A DNA stretch of 64,000 nt from Pseudomonadota bacterium (GTDB lineage: Bacteria; Myxococcota_A; UBA796; SXON01), in NCBI GenBank assembly GCA_005778355.1, contig SXON01000017.1, positions 1 through 64,000 of the forward strand, written 5' to 3'. The notes beneath the pieces are model-generated. The model was not told the DNA's origin. It saw only the letters and a program-made list of their open reading frames with translations, and searched no databases. This document shows, piece by piece, positions 16,539 to 23,921 of the stretch. Position 1 is the first letter of the stretch, and each line of letters starts with the position of its first letter. The position numbers and the translations under genes were made by a program.

Positions 16539-18752
16539 ATGCGCGGGGGGCCGACCAGGTGTGGCGACGAGGCGGGACGTGCGGCGGCGGAGATCGCTGC
16601 GGCCGCCGCGAGTCGCCAACAGGCCCGTCACGACCGGTGCGTGGCCACGCGCGATCTCGGCCCGGCGGACCACGCCCCATGTCGCGACCTCACGCCCGGT
16701 GGCCGCATCGCCGCCCGGCTGCGGCGGCGGCGCGCGCGCCGGTGGGCCCAGGCGGCTGGGATGGCGCGGGCCGCCGTGTCTACGGTGCCGACCCTGCCTC
16801 GGTCGCCGATGTCGCCCGTCGATGGGGCGCCATCAGCCAACGAAGGTGTGGCAGGCCACGGGGCGAGCCGCCAGACACTGCGACCCGGCGAGTTCGACGC
16901 GGCGACGCTCGCGGCGGTGTTGGCCGCTATCGAGGGGCGGAGCAGCCGGGAGAGCGGTGGCAACGAGGGGGTGCTTCAGGGACCGATGGAGTACGGGTTC
17001 AACGTCTGCCACATCGAGGCGGGGCAAGAGCGGGACTTCGGGTCGAGCAGTGCGATCCTCGCCGACGTGGCGAACCTCGGCGCTCCCGTGATCCGGCAGG
17101 CGGGGACGACGGACCTGCTTTTCTCGCAGTTGTTCGGGGACACGGACAAGGGCCTGCTGCTGATGCCGCCAACAAGCAAGTTCGCCCAACTGCTCGAGGA
17201 GTACCGTCGTGACCAGCTGCAACCCTTCCTGGAGGGGGTGCACGAAGCGGGCTTGCAGGTGAGTCTGACTCTGTACGGGCTTGGCGGTGGGGGCAGCAAG
17301 GACAACATGTCCAAGGGGGCGGACAAGGTTTACGGCACCGGGCTAATTCAGGGCATTTCCGGCTTCGACTGGAGCCTGCACGCGACGGAAAGCCTCGACG
17401 GGTTCTCTGGGGCTGCGATCGCTGAGAGCGCCTATCTGGACATTCGCGACGGGTACGGGCAGGCCTACCTCGGCGCACTGGCGGACGCCGTGGCGGCGAT
17501 GCTGGCGGATGTCGAGGCGGAGTTTCAACGAACTGATCGCTGGTTCCGCCTGGCCGACGTGGTCTATGGCGTCGAACTGATGAACGAGCTCGATGGTTGC
17601 AACATTGCCAGTTCCAACGACTTTGGTTCGCTGGTTGCCGCCGTGTCTGGCGCACGTTGGGCGCAGGTTACCCATCGTTGGGCGCAGCCGTTGTGGGACA
17701 CGTTCCTCGGCGAACTGCCCGTGCTTCTCCCCGGCCTGTCGAGCCACGACATCCCCGCCGATGCAGTGACGGACACGAACACCAAGAGCATCCACACGTG
17801 GCCTTGGAAGCGCGCGTGGTTCACCGGCTACGTCTGGTGGTTCCAGCAGGAGCACGAGGCGTTCCGCGGGGGGTCGTTTAGCGCCTCGGAAATGTGCCCG
17901 TCGGTGGACCTTCACTGGTACTTTCGCGGCATTACCAGTAGCAAGGAGGGCGACGAAAAGATCGGGTATCGCCACGTCGCACGCCTCGCATGGCAGGTCG
18001 ACGAAATTCGCGCCATCCTCGCCGACCAGGGGCTCGTTGGTACGGGCGTGACCGTTTTCGAGTCCGGTTCGTCGGTCCTAGCCAACCCGGCGGGCGCCAA
18101 GGACGAGCAGTTCGTGCCCACCGGCTGGACGCGGGAGGCTTTTCAGGCGCGCGAGGTATTTCGCCGCCTCGTTGGGGCGGCCGCCTCGGGCGCCCTCGCG
18201 GGCGGGTGGCACTCCTACCAGAGCGTGCGGGGCGAGGGTACATTCGCCGGCATGGGCGTGCGCGAGGACGTTGAAGGGATCACGGCGGAGGAGATGGCAC
18301 CGCGACCCTCTTGGTATGCATTCCAGCGCCTCACGGACATCCTGAGCGACTGGATGGGATGTTCGATGGTGCTGCCGACCTCGCTCGCGGTGGACGAGGA
18401 TTCGAAGCGGCAAGTGGACGCCGTCGTGGTGGAGTTCCTGCTGCCGTCCGGCAGTGAGGGCACCTGGGCGTATGGCTACGTCTGCTTCCTCGACGCGTGG
18501 CGGAAATCCGGGAGCGTGGACGTCGAGTGCAAGTCAAGCCGCTCGGTGACGGTGACGTCGTTCAAACCGACGCCCTTCAGCACCGTCACGGTCGAGCCCG
18601 CGCCCGGTGGCGAACTTCCAAGCGCACAAGCCTACTACAGCGCCCCGGCCACGTTCACCGTGGGAACCTCGCCGACGACTGTTAGTCTAGATCGGGGCGA
18701 CTACCCCATGATCCTCCTCTCCAAGGAGCGGTTGTCATGGTCACTCGCCTAG
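16539..18752 (+). CDS. Putative glycoside hydrolase (clan A-like TIM barrel) with unusual N-terminus
   Basis: 737 residues; ATG 16539 has GGAGG eight bases upstream. The first ~140 residues are Ala/Arg-rich, apparently disordered and not a signal peptide. After that the protein looks like a (beta/alpha)8 glycosidase: VELMNELD places Asn349-Glu350 like the acid/base Asn-Glu of clan A, DLHWYF gives His459 and Tyr461, and TVFESGS places Glu508 like the nucleophile. A beta-rich tail (about 630-737) follows. The sugar substrate cannot be told. Other clan A-fold proteins that are not hydrolases remain possible. The last 16 bases overlap the next lipoprotein gene. Confidence 0.55.
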   Translation: MRGGPTRCGDEAGRAAAEIAAAAASRQQARHDRCVATRDLGPADHAPCRDLTPGGRIAARLRRRRARRWAQAAGMARAAVSTVPTLPRSPMSPVDGAPSANEGVAGHGASRQTLRPGEFDAATLAAVLAAIEGRSSRESGGNEGVLQGPMEYGFNVCHIEAGQERDFGSSSAILADVANLGAPVIRQAGTTDLLFSQLFGDTDKGLLLMPPTSKFAQLLEEYRRDQLQPFLEGVHEAGLQVSLTLYGLGGGGSKDNMSKGADKVYGTGLIQGISGFDWSLHATESLDGFSGAAIAESAYLDIRDGYGQAYLGALADAVAAMLADVEAEFQRTDRWFRLADVVYGVELMNELDGCNIASSNDFGSLVAAVSGARWAQVTHRWAQPLWDTFLGELPVLLPGLSSHDIPADAVTDTNTKSIHTWPWKRAWFTGYVWWFQQEHEAFRGGSFSASEMCPSVDLHWYFRGITSSKEGDEKIGYRHVARLAWQVDEIRAILADQGLVGTGVTVFESGSSVLANPAGAKDEQFVPTGWTREAFQAREVFRRLVGAAASGALAGGWHSYQSVRGEGTFAGMGVREDVEGITAEEMAPRPSWYAFQRLTDILSDWMGCSMVLPTSLAVDEDSKRQVDAVVVEFLLPSGSEGTWAYGYVCFLDAWRKSGSVDVECKSSRSVTVTSFKPTPFSTVTVEPAPGGELPSAQAYYSAPATFTVGTSPTTVSLDRGDYPMILLSKERLSWSLA

Positions 18753-19210
18753 GGCGCCCTGGTACCGTCGTCTTGACATTGTGCGGCTGTAGCAGCGACG
18801 GGGCCGACACTTCGGTGGTAGACGCCACGCCAGTGGTGCCCGCCGAGGGGGTCTACAGTCCGACGGAGATGCTGGTCTCAACTGATTGTACGAGGTCCGT
18901 TACCGACGACTGGCTGCTTGCAGACTTCTACGTCGGGGACATCACGGCGAGCTCGATGCGACTGACAGCGTCGTACTACAATCCACCAGACAGGGAGATC
19001 GGCGATAGTTTCACTTGCGAACGCGCGGACCCATGGTTTGGCGGCCGCGAGGAGGGCGAGAGCTTCTCCTATGAGGTCCAGGGGGTGTGGCTGGCCGAAA
19101 CCCGCCTGCGGGTGATGCTGACGTACGAGTGGCTTGGCGACGACGATTCGCCGCAGCCATGCGCGTCCGTGCAGCAGTTCACTCTGGCACCGTATGTTGG
19201 GCCGAGGTAG
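18737..19210 (+). CDS. Putative lipoprotein of the glycosidase-like cluster
   Basis: 157 residues. Arg residues, a hydrophobic run and Leu-Cys-Gly-Cys near residue 18 form a lipobox-like signal. The mature protein has five more Cys and a beta-rich pattern, no recognised family. The ATG lies 16 bases inside the upstream gene and its stop is four bases before the next lipoprotein, so the four genes 16137-19652 are very probably one transcript. Confidence 0.55.
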   Translation: MVTRLGRPGTVVLTLCGCSSDGADTSVVDATPVVPAEGVYSPTEMLVSTDCTRSVTDDWLLADFYVGDITASSMRLTASYYNPPDREIGDSFTCERADPWFGGREEGESFSYEVQGVWLAETRLRVMLTYEWLGDDDSPQPCASVQQFTLAPYVGPR

Positions 19211-19214
19211 TCCG

Positions 19215-19652
19215 ATGGTGCTTTTCTCCCTCGTCTTGGCGTGCGCGGACGCTGTGGAGTCGACCACGACGGCGACCGCTCCGAGGCAGGGGAACTGGAG
19301 CATCTGCTGGGAGGACGATGTCGACCCCGATGGAAGCAAGTGGTGCAATGACTCGGTGGAAACGTTCGTGGTGCTGGACGACCGCGCCATCGACTTCGGC
19401 GGCCCGTGCGTGTTCGACTGGCCGGCAGTGTCCTGCTGGGTGTCATGGAACACGCAGGACTACAGCGAGTACCAGGACACCGACTACGCCTACCCCGACA
19501 AGACGCGCGCCCTCCTCGGTTACTTCCGCGACACCGAGACCTTCAAGGGCCGGCAGGTCGAGGCCACCACCTGGACCCCGCTCGACGAGCGCTGGGAAGG
19601 CGGTTCTCTCACGCGCTCCACGGTCACGGCCACGTGGGTGAGCGAGGACTGA
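19215..19652 (+). CDS. Putative lipoprotein, last gene of the cluster
   Basis: 145 residues from ATG 19215, chosen because it starts a short signal ending Leu-Val-Leu-Ala-Cys. An upstream start would add a Cys/Ser/Arg-rich extension with no sense as a signal. The mature part is rich in Asp, Trp and Thr with four Cys. It resembles the previous lipoprotein in size and style but not in clear sequence. Ends 12 bases from the converging acetyltransferase gene. Confidence 0.55.
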   Translation: MVLFSLVLACADAVESTTTATAPRQGNWSICWEDDVDPDGSKWCNDSVETFVVLDDRAIDFGGPCVFDWPAVSCWVSWNTQDYSEYQDTDYAYPDKTRALLGYFRDTETFKGRQVEATTWTPLDERWEGGSLTRSTVTATWVSED

Positions 19653-19664
19653 GCCCGGCGCGGT

Positions 19665-20201
19665 TCATCCCGGCCGAAACTCCCCAACGAGCAGCCCGAA
19701 GCTCACCACGTCCCACCACTCGCCCTTGAAGAAGAGGTGCTGTCGCAGAAAGCCCTCCTCGCAAAAGCCGGCGCGCCCGAGGAGCCCGCGACTGGCGGCG
19801 TTCTCCGGCCGCACGTGCGCCACCACCTTGCGGAGCGCGAGGTCGCAGAAGGCGTAGTCGAGCACCACGCGCAGCGCCTCGCTCCCGAGCCCTTGACGCC
19901 AGAAGCGACGCCCGAGCACGTAGCCCACCTCGGCGCGCTCGTGGCTGGGCTGGTGGTCGAAGAGGCCGATGCTGCCGACCACCTGGCCGCGATAGTCGAT
20001 GCACCAGTCGCGACAAGTGCCCTTCGCCACCCTATCCGCCGAGGCGGCGAGGAAGGCGAGGCTGTCTTCGATGCGCAGGTGCACCGGCCACGACACGTAC
20101 CGCGCCACCTCCGGGTCGCTGGCGTAGGCGTACACGGCGGGGGCGTCGTCGAGGGTGAAGGGCCGCAGCACGACGCGCGGCCCGCGCAGCACGGGCACCA
20201 T
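19665..20201 (-). CDS. GNAT N-acetyltransferase, RimJ/RimL-like
   Basis: 178 residues. It probably transfers acetyl from acetyl-CoA to an amine, possibly a ribosomal-protein N-terminus or another small amine. Motifs of the RimJ/RimL group are LRPFTLDDAPAVYAYASDPEV at the start, GSIGLFD, and the acetyl-CoA loop GYVLGRRFWRQGLGSEALRVVLDYAF with the Arg/Gln-x-x-Gly-x-Gly-type signature. NAASRGLLGRAGF then EG follow. The substrate cannot be told from sequence. Next to but not overlapping the four-helix-bundle gene. Confidence 0.85.
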   Translation of the reverse strand: MVPVLRGPRVVLRPFTLDDAPAVYAYASDPEVARYVSWPVHLRIEDSLAFLAASADRVAKGTCRDWCIDYRGQVVGSIGLFDHQPSHERAEVGYVLGRRFWRQGLGSEALRVVLDYAFCDLALRKVVAHVRPENAASRGLLGRAGFCEEGFLRQHLFFKGEWWDVVSFGLLVGEFRPG

Positions 20202-20234
20202 GACTGGGGGACTACCACGAAGGCGCCCGCGGGC

Positions 20235-20555
20235 CTACGCGGAGAGGCGGGCCAGCATGGCACCGATGCGCCGGAGCTTGACTTGCTGCTCGTCGGCGCC
20301 TGGCGCGCCGCAGAAGTCGAGTGCGGCGCAGGCTTCGCCCGCCGAGCCGCGCGCGATTCTGAAGTGGTTCTTGCTCGTGGCGCCCTCGCGGGAGGAGGCC
20401 TCGGCGATGTTCAGGGCGACCGAGAGGGCGGCCCGAGTGGCTTGGTCGTGGAGATCACCGCTGCGCAGTGGGAACTTTGCCGAGAGTACCCACTGGGCCA
20501 CTTCGCGGGCCAGTCGGTAGCAGTCGAGTCGTTCGTGGGGGAAGAAGTCAGACAT
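20235..20555 (-). CDS. Four-helix bundle protein (23S rRNA intervening-sequence protein family)
   Basis: 106 residues, slightly shorter than the usual ~115-120. The sequence has the family layout: an N-terminal Phe-Pro-His-Glu-Arg-Leu and helices with Ala-Leu-Asn-Ile-Ala-Glu-Ala-Ser. A Ser/Lys-Asn-His-Phe-Arg-Ile-Ala-Arg-Gly-Ser-Ala-Gly-Glu segment and a final helix follow. These proteins form pentamers and are often encoded inside 23S rRNA insertions, but also alone; their role is unknown. Here there is no rRNA nearby. Directly upstream lie a large hairpin and two hexamer arrays. Confidence 0.85.
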   Translation of the reverse strand: MSDFFPHERLDCYRLAREVAQWVLSAKFPLRSGDLHDQATRAALSVALNIAEASSREGATSKNHFRIARGSAGEACAALDFCGAPGADEQQVKLRRIGAMLARLSA

Positions 20556-20568
20556 TCGAGCCTCTGGA

Positions 20569-20636
20569 GGGCCGCTCGGGAGCGAGCACGGCGCCCTCGC
20601 TTGCGAGGGGGCGCCGCGCGCAGCCCCGAGCGGCCC
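20569..20636. repeat. Long imperfect hairpin next to the four-helix-bundle gene
   Basis: Outer arms of 12 bases, 20569-20580 (GGGCCGCTCGGG) and 20625-20636 (its complement), enclose an inner stem of 20589-20600 with 20603-20616 (CGGCGCCCTCGC against GCGAGGGGGCGCCG, two bulged G), closed by TT. The whole can fold as one two-part hairpin. No T-tract follows. The site is immediately upstream of the four-helix-bundle gene on the minus strand. Confidence 0.6.
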
Positions 20637-20704
20637 GGAGGAGGCGAATCGGGACAGCCAATGCCGAAGCCGGGCCTCGACAAGGACATGGCGATCGTTC
20701 TCGT

Positions 20705-20754
20705 CATCGACATCGACATCGACATCGACATCGACATCGACATCGACATCGACA
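20705..20754. repeat. CATCGA hexamer microsatellite
   Basis: About eight tandem copies of the hexamer CATCGA with an occasional change at the ends. It is the same hexamer family that encodes the Thr-Ser linker at 36366-36449. Two tandem repeats in this region suggest slippage-prone DNA and possible length variation between strains. Confidence 0.8.
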
Positions 20755-20797
20755 TTGCGATCGACGTCGTCGCCGATCGCGTTGCCACGGCGACTAT

Positions 20798-20961
20798 CGA
20801 TCTCGTTCTCGATCTCGTTCTCGTTCTCGTTCTCGTTCTCGATCTCGATCTCGATCTCGTTCTCGTTCTCGATCTCGTTCTCGATCTCGTTCTCGATCTC
20901 GATCTCGATCTCGTTCTCGATCTCGTTCTCGTTCTCGATCTCGTTCTCGTTCTCGATCTCC
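20798..20961. repeat. TCTCG(T/A) hexamer microsatellite
   Basis: About 26 tandem hexamers TCTCGT or TCTCGA in mixed order. The variable sixth base switches between T and A without an obvious period, while the other five bases are conserved. The array is non-coding in my reading; every frame gives only dipeptide repeats such as Ser-Arg, Ile-Ser or Arg-Glu/Arg-Asp. Confidence 0.85.
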
Positions 20962-20977
20962 CGCCGCCCCCCCCCCG

Positions 20978-22072
20978 CTAAGGCACCACCACCACCCCGC
21001 TGACTCCTCCCATCCCGTCATCCACCAGCCGCGGCGACTCCGGTGGCACCACCGCGAGCCCGTCGACGATGTACACGTACTCGTGCGTCCCCGGCAGGAT
21101 CGGCAGGGGCAGCGTCCACGTGCCGTCGCCCTGCCGCTCCAGCCGCTGCGGCACCCAGCTGTTGAAGCTGCCCGCCACTGACACGGTCTGCGCCGCCGGC
21201 GCGAGAAAACGAAACACCACCGGCGCCCTGTCGGGCGGCTTGCTGGAAAGCCCACCGAGGCGCCCCTCCACGCCGACCGTGGCCCAGCCCAGCGTGGAAC
21301 CAGTCCCGGCGACCGGCACGAGCCCTCCGGCCTCCACGTAGAACGCGAGCGCCCGCCACGGCGACCACGTCCCGCGGGCGGAGGCCCAGGCCTCGCCGTG
21401 GCCGGGGAGGGGAAGCCCCGCCCAGCTTGCCGCCTCGTCGGCGGTGTAGCTGGCGCCACGCCCGCCGGCGGAGAGGGTGAGCCGGAGGTCGAGCCGCGGG
21501 TTCCAACTGCCGTACGCGCCGCCCTCTGCGCTCACCACGGGGGCGTGCGCAGAGAACCAGCTTCGCGCCGACGTCCATGCGCCCACCCGGGCCCGGGGCG
21601 AGAGGCGGTAGTCCGCTGAAAGCTCGGCGGCCGCGCCGCTCATCGCGCGCGATTCTTCGCTCGCCAGCACGAGGCCCCCGCGCGCGTCGACGGAGAGGCT
21701 CCCCCGCCTGGGGGTCAAGCGGCCCAGCACCGCGGACTGCGTGTACCCCGGCGCCCCGCCGAGCTCGACGCGCCCCAGGAGTCCCGCGTCGTGCACGCCT
21801 ACGCCTGCTTCCGCCGTCTCCAGGTACTCGAGGGCACCGCCGAGCGTGTAGCGCAGCACGCCGCTCGAGCGCGCCTGCCAGGTCGTCGACATCGCCTGCC
21901 CACCCGCACCCACCGCGTGGCTCAGCTGACCGAGCGGCCACGCCGCCCCCTCGGTCCCGTACACGCCGACGCCGATGCCGAGGCGGGCGTCCCACGCGCT
22001 CGCGTCGGGCTCCGGAACCAGGGGAACGATGGTGTCCGCCGCGAGGGCAGCGGTCAACCAGAGATAGGGCAC
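20978..22072 (-). CDS. Outer-membrane-like protein with C-terminal CBM48/AMPK-type glycogen-binding domain
   Basis: 364 residues from ATG 22072 with a short signal (MPYLWLTAALAA). Residues ~30-275 alternate Gly/aromatic strands as in beta-barrels or repetitive beta-domains. The last ~85 residues form an E-set domain: VVFRFLAPAAQTVSVAGSFNSW, then a Trp/Leu-rich strand, GTHEYVYIVDG, the CBM48/AMPK-beta pattern. It starts four bases after the previous gene, so it is the last gene of the sigma-factor operon. Binding of alpha-glucans is inferred from the domain family. Stop lies next to the TCTCG array. Confidence 0.7.
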   Translation of the reverse strand: MPYLWLTAALAADTIVPLVPEPDASAWDARLGIGVGVYGTEGAAWPLGQLSHAVGAGGQAMSTTWQARSSGVLRYTLGGALEYLETAEAGVGVHDAGLLGRVELGGAPGYTQSAVLGRLTPRRGSLSVDARGGLVLASEESRAMSGAAAELSADYRLSPRARVGAWTSARSWFSAHAPVVSAEGGAYGSWNPRLDLRLTLSAGGRGASYTADEAASWAGLPLPGHGEAWASARGTWSPWRALAFYVEAGGLVPVAGTGSTLGWATVGVEGRLGGLSSKPPDRAPVVFRFLAPAAQTVSVAGSFNSWVPQRLERQGDGTWTLPLPILPGTHEYVYIVDGLAVVPPESPRLVDDGMGGVSGVVVVP

Positions 22073-22076
22073 GCCC

Positions 22077-22577
22077 CTAGATAGTCAGGACCGAGTTCCG
22101 CTGCCCGTAGCCATCGTCGTGAGCCAGTGGTGCCGCAGGATCGGGCGTCCAACGCTGGCCATCCACCACGAACTGGTACTCGTGCTCGCCTGGCGGCAGT
22201 TCCAGAATCGTGTAAAAAACGTCGCCGTCGCCACGCACCATCTGCGCAGCGCCCGGGTTCCAGTCGTTCCAGCTCCCGGCCACCGCCACCGTGCTGGCGC
22301 CCGTGGCCGGAAGCACGAATCGAACCGGCACCGTGCCCGGCACGCGCACCCGCTCGACTGCGGCCTCGCGCGGCGCGACAGCCACGACCTTGGCAGGACT
22401 GTCACCGTTGAACTGGCTACCGATGCCCAGGCCGACCAGCAGGCCGGCAACGGCAAGCGCGGGGGCGACGATGGGCGCCCGGGAGGGGCGGGGTCGCTCG
22501 GCGCGCAGCATCGCGCGGTCGACGAGGCCGGGCGTGGCCCTGTGCGTCGGGAAATGGGGATCGTTGGGTGCCATCAC
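22077..22577 (-). CDS. Single-pass membrane protein with CBM48/AMPK-type domain, possible anti-sigma-like regulator
   Basis: 166 residues from GTG 22577 (GTGA overlap with the upstream stop); ATG follows as the second codon. About 30 cytoplasmic residues, a membrane helix near residues 35-54, and a periplasmic linker. Then a CBM48-like domain: PVRFVLPATGASTVAVAGSWNDW and GEHEYQFVVDGQRW. The topology (short cytosolic part, one helix, external sensing domain) matches one-pass anti-sigma factors, and the operon starts with an ECF sigma factor, so an anti-sigma role is plausible. The cytosolic part lacks a recognisable zinc-binding HxxxCxxC motif, so this is a guess. Confidence 0.65.
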   Translation of the reverse strand: MMAPNDPHFPTHRATPGLVDRAMLRAERPRPSRAPIVAPALAVAGLLVGLGIGSQFNGDSPAKVVAVAPREAAVERVRVPGTVPVRFVLPATGASTVAVAGSWNDWNPGAAQMVRGDGDVFYTILELPPGEHEYQFVVDGQRWTPDPAAPLAHDDGYGQRNSVLTI

Positions 22578-23278
22578 TTCTTCTGCTGCCCAGGGGCGTC
22601 TTCGAGGCCCTTTCCGGGGGGTTCCTTGCCCTTGCTCCCACCTGCGCCCCAGGCGGGAGGGTCTTGCTCGGCGGCCTGTACGCTGGCGATGGACTGTCCC
22701 ATCTGGTCCAATACGGCGCTGGGCGCCTGACCTTGAGCCAGCAACGTGGCCGCGGTGGCGCCGAGGTTGCCCACGGCGCGTGACGCGGCCGGCGAGGCGG
22801 CGCCTTTGAGCACCAGCTCCACGCTTCGGTCTTCATCGAAGCCAAGGGAGACCAGATCGGCGGTGGCGCGGAGGGCCTCCGCGCGAACGCTGAAATCGAC
22901 ACGCCCGAGCCGCGTGATCGCCTCGGGGCTCACCCCGGCGCGCACCGCGCCGGCACCGGCGACGAGCACGGCCTCGCGGTTCTTGCCCTGGGCGGCAGCG
23001 CCCAGCGCGGCGTCGGCCTTCTGCATGCGGCCGGCGAGATCGGTGATCGCGGCGACGACCCGCGCCTCGGGCACGCCCTTCGCTCGGCCCTCCCGGGCCT
23101 TGGTGACGAGCGGTGCCTCGGGGAGGCCCGCGACGACGGCACTATCAACAGCCGCACCCACCGCCGGCGCGAGGTCGGGAGGGGCGGCAAAGGAAACATC
23201 GGGCAGGACACCACGTGCGACCATCCACCCCAGGAGCAGGGGTACAAGTGGACGCGAACTGAGGTGGGACACGCGCAT
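22574..23278 (-). CDS. Secreted helical protein of the sigma-factor operon
   Basis: 234 residues from ATG 23278, which shares its A with the stop of the sigma gene (TGATG); a TTG one codon earlier is less likely. A signal peptide ends near Phe-Ala-Ala. The mature part is Ala-rich and helical, with repeat-like helices around residues 60-190, then a Gly/Lys/Pro tail. It is unlike known anti-sigma factors and I recognise no family. Its position between sigma factor and CBM48 protein suggests a shared envelope-stress or sensing function. Confidence 0.6.
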   Translation of the reverse strand: MRVSHLSSRPLVPLLLGWMVARGVLPDVSFAAPPDLAPAVGAAVDSAVVAGLPEAPLVTKAREGRAKGVPEARVVAAITDLAGRMQKADAALGAAAQGKNREAVLVAGAGAVRAGVSPEAITRLGRVDFSVRAEALRATADLVSLGFDEDRSVELVLKGAASPAASRAVGNLGATAATLLAQGQAPSAVLDQMGQSIASVQAAEQDPPAWGAGGSKGKEPPGKGLEDAPGQQKK

Positions 23279-23856
23279 CAACTGCCCTCGGACACGGTAC
23301 GAGCGAGGTGGAGTTCTGGATACAAACGTCGCAGGGCGACTTCAAGCATTTGCGAGCCTCGCCTCACGCGCTGCTTCAGCGCCGACTCGGAAACGCCGGT
23401 GATCAGCACCATCTCGGCATAGCTCATGTCTTCGAGGTGGTAGAGCGACAGCGCCTCCCGGTACATCGCGGGCAAGGTGTGCAGCGCCTTGCGCACGCAG
23501 GCTTCGCGCTCGTCGCCCAGCGCCGCGTCTTCCGCGTCGGCGGTCATCGCCACCGGCGCGCGCACCAGCTCCACCACCTTCTGCCACCACGTGGAGCGCA
23601 CGCGGTCGCGACAGAGGTTGGCAGTGACGGTGAGCAACCACGGCCGGAACGGCCGACTCGGGTCGTAAGCGCGATGCTGCTGGATTGCCCGGACAATTGC
23701 GTCCTGGGCGAGGTCTTCTGCCTCCACGCGATTGCCGGTCATCCGCAGGCACAGCGTGTAGAGCGTGTCGACGTGAGGGGCCACCAGCGCCGAGAACGCC
23801 TGTCGGTCGCCCTCGTGGAAGCGCTGGCGCAATCCCGTGTCGTCGGTTTCGCTCAC
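23278..23856 (-). CDS. ECF RNA polymerase sigma factor
   Basis: 192 residues from GTG 23856. Region 2 is at about residues 20-90, with TLCLRMTGNRVEAEDLAQDAIVRAI and RPFRPWLLTVTANLCRDRVR. Region 4 is at about 125-180, with ALHTLPAMYREALSLYHLEDMSYAEMVLITGVSESALKQRVRRG, the helix-turn-helix that binds the -35 element. No region 3, which is typical for the extracytoplasmic-function group. It is the first gene of a four-gene operon whose other members are envelope proteins; self-regulation of the operon is likely but no consensus could be placed in the 65-base upstream spacer. Confidence 0.92.
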   Translation of the reverse strand: MSETDDTGLRQRFHEGDRQAFSALVAPHVDTLYTLCLRMTGNRVEAEDLAQDAIVRAIQQHRAYDPSRPFRPWLLTVTANLCRDRVRSTWWQKVVELVRAPVAMTADAEDAALGDEREACVRKALHTLPAMYREALSLYHLEDMSYAEMVLITGVSESALKQRVRRGSQMLEVALRRLYPELHLARTVSEGS

Positions 23857-23921
23857 GGTCGCAGCCTACCGGTCATGCGCGCGCTTGTCACGTTCTCCGG
23901 CACTCGCCCGTACCAACCCGT

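Larger units (their letters stand above)
20556..20977. other. 422-base gene-free region with hairpin and hexamer arrays
   Basis: The only gap above 300 bases. It holds, left to right, the inverted repeat 20569-20636, a short unique part, the CATCGA array 20705-20754, a short unique part (20755-20797) and the TCTCG(T/A) array of about 26 units (20798-20961). Open frames through the arrays exist on both strands but encode only two-residue repeats and are not believed to be genes. Confidence 0.75.

Noticed and set aside
20705..20961. Direct repeats that could be taken for a CRISPR array.
   Set aside because: The unit is six bases with no unique spacers.
20705..21003. Open frames through the hexamer arrays on both strands that code Ser-Arg, Ile-Ser or Arg-Glu repeats.
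   Set aside because: They are products of the six-base repeats, lack start context, and overlap the four-helix and CBM48 genes' ends.
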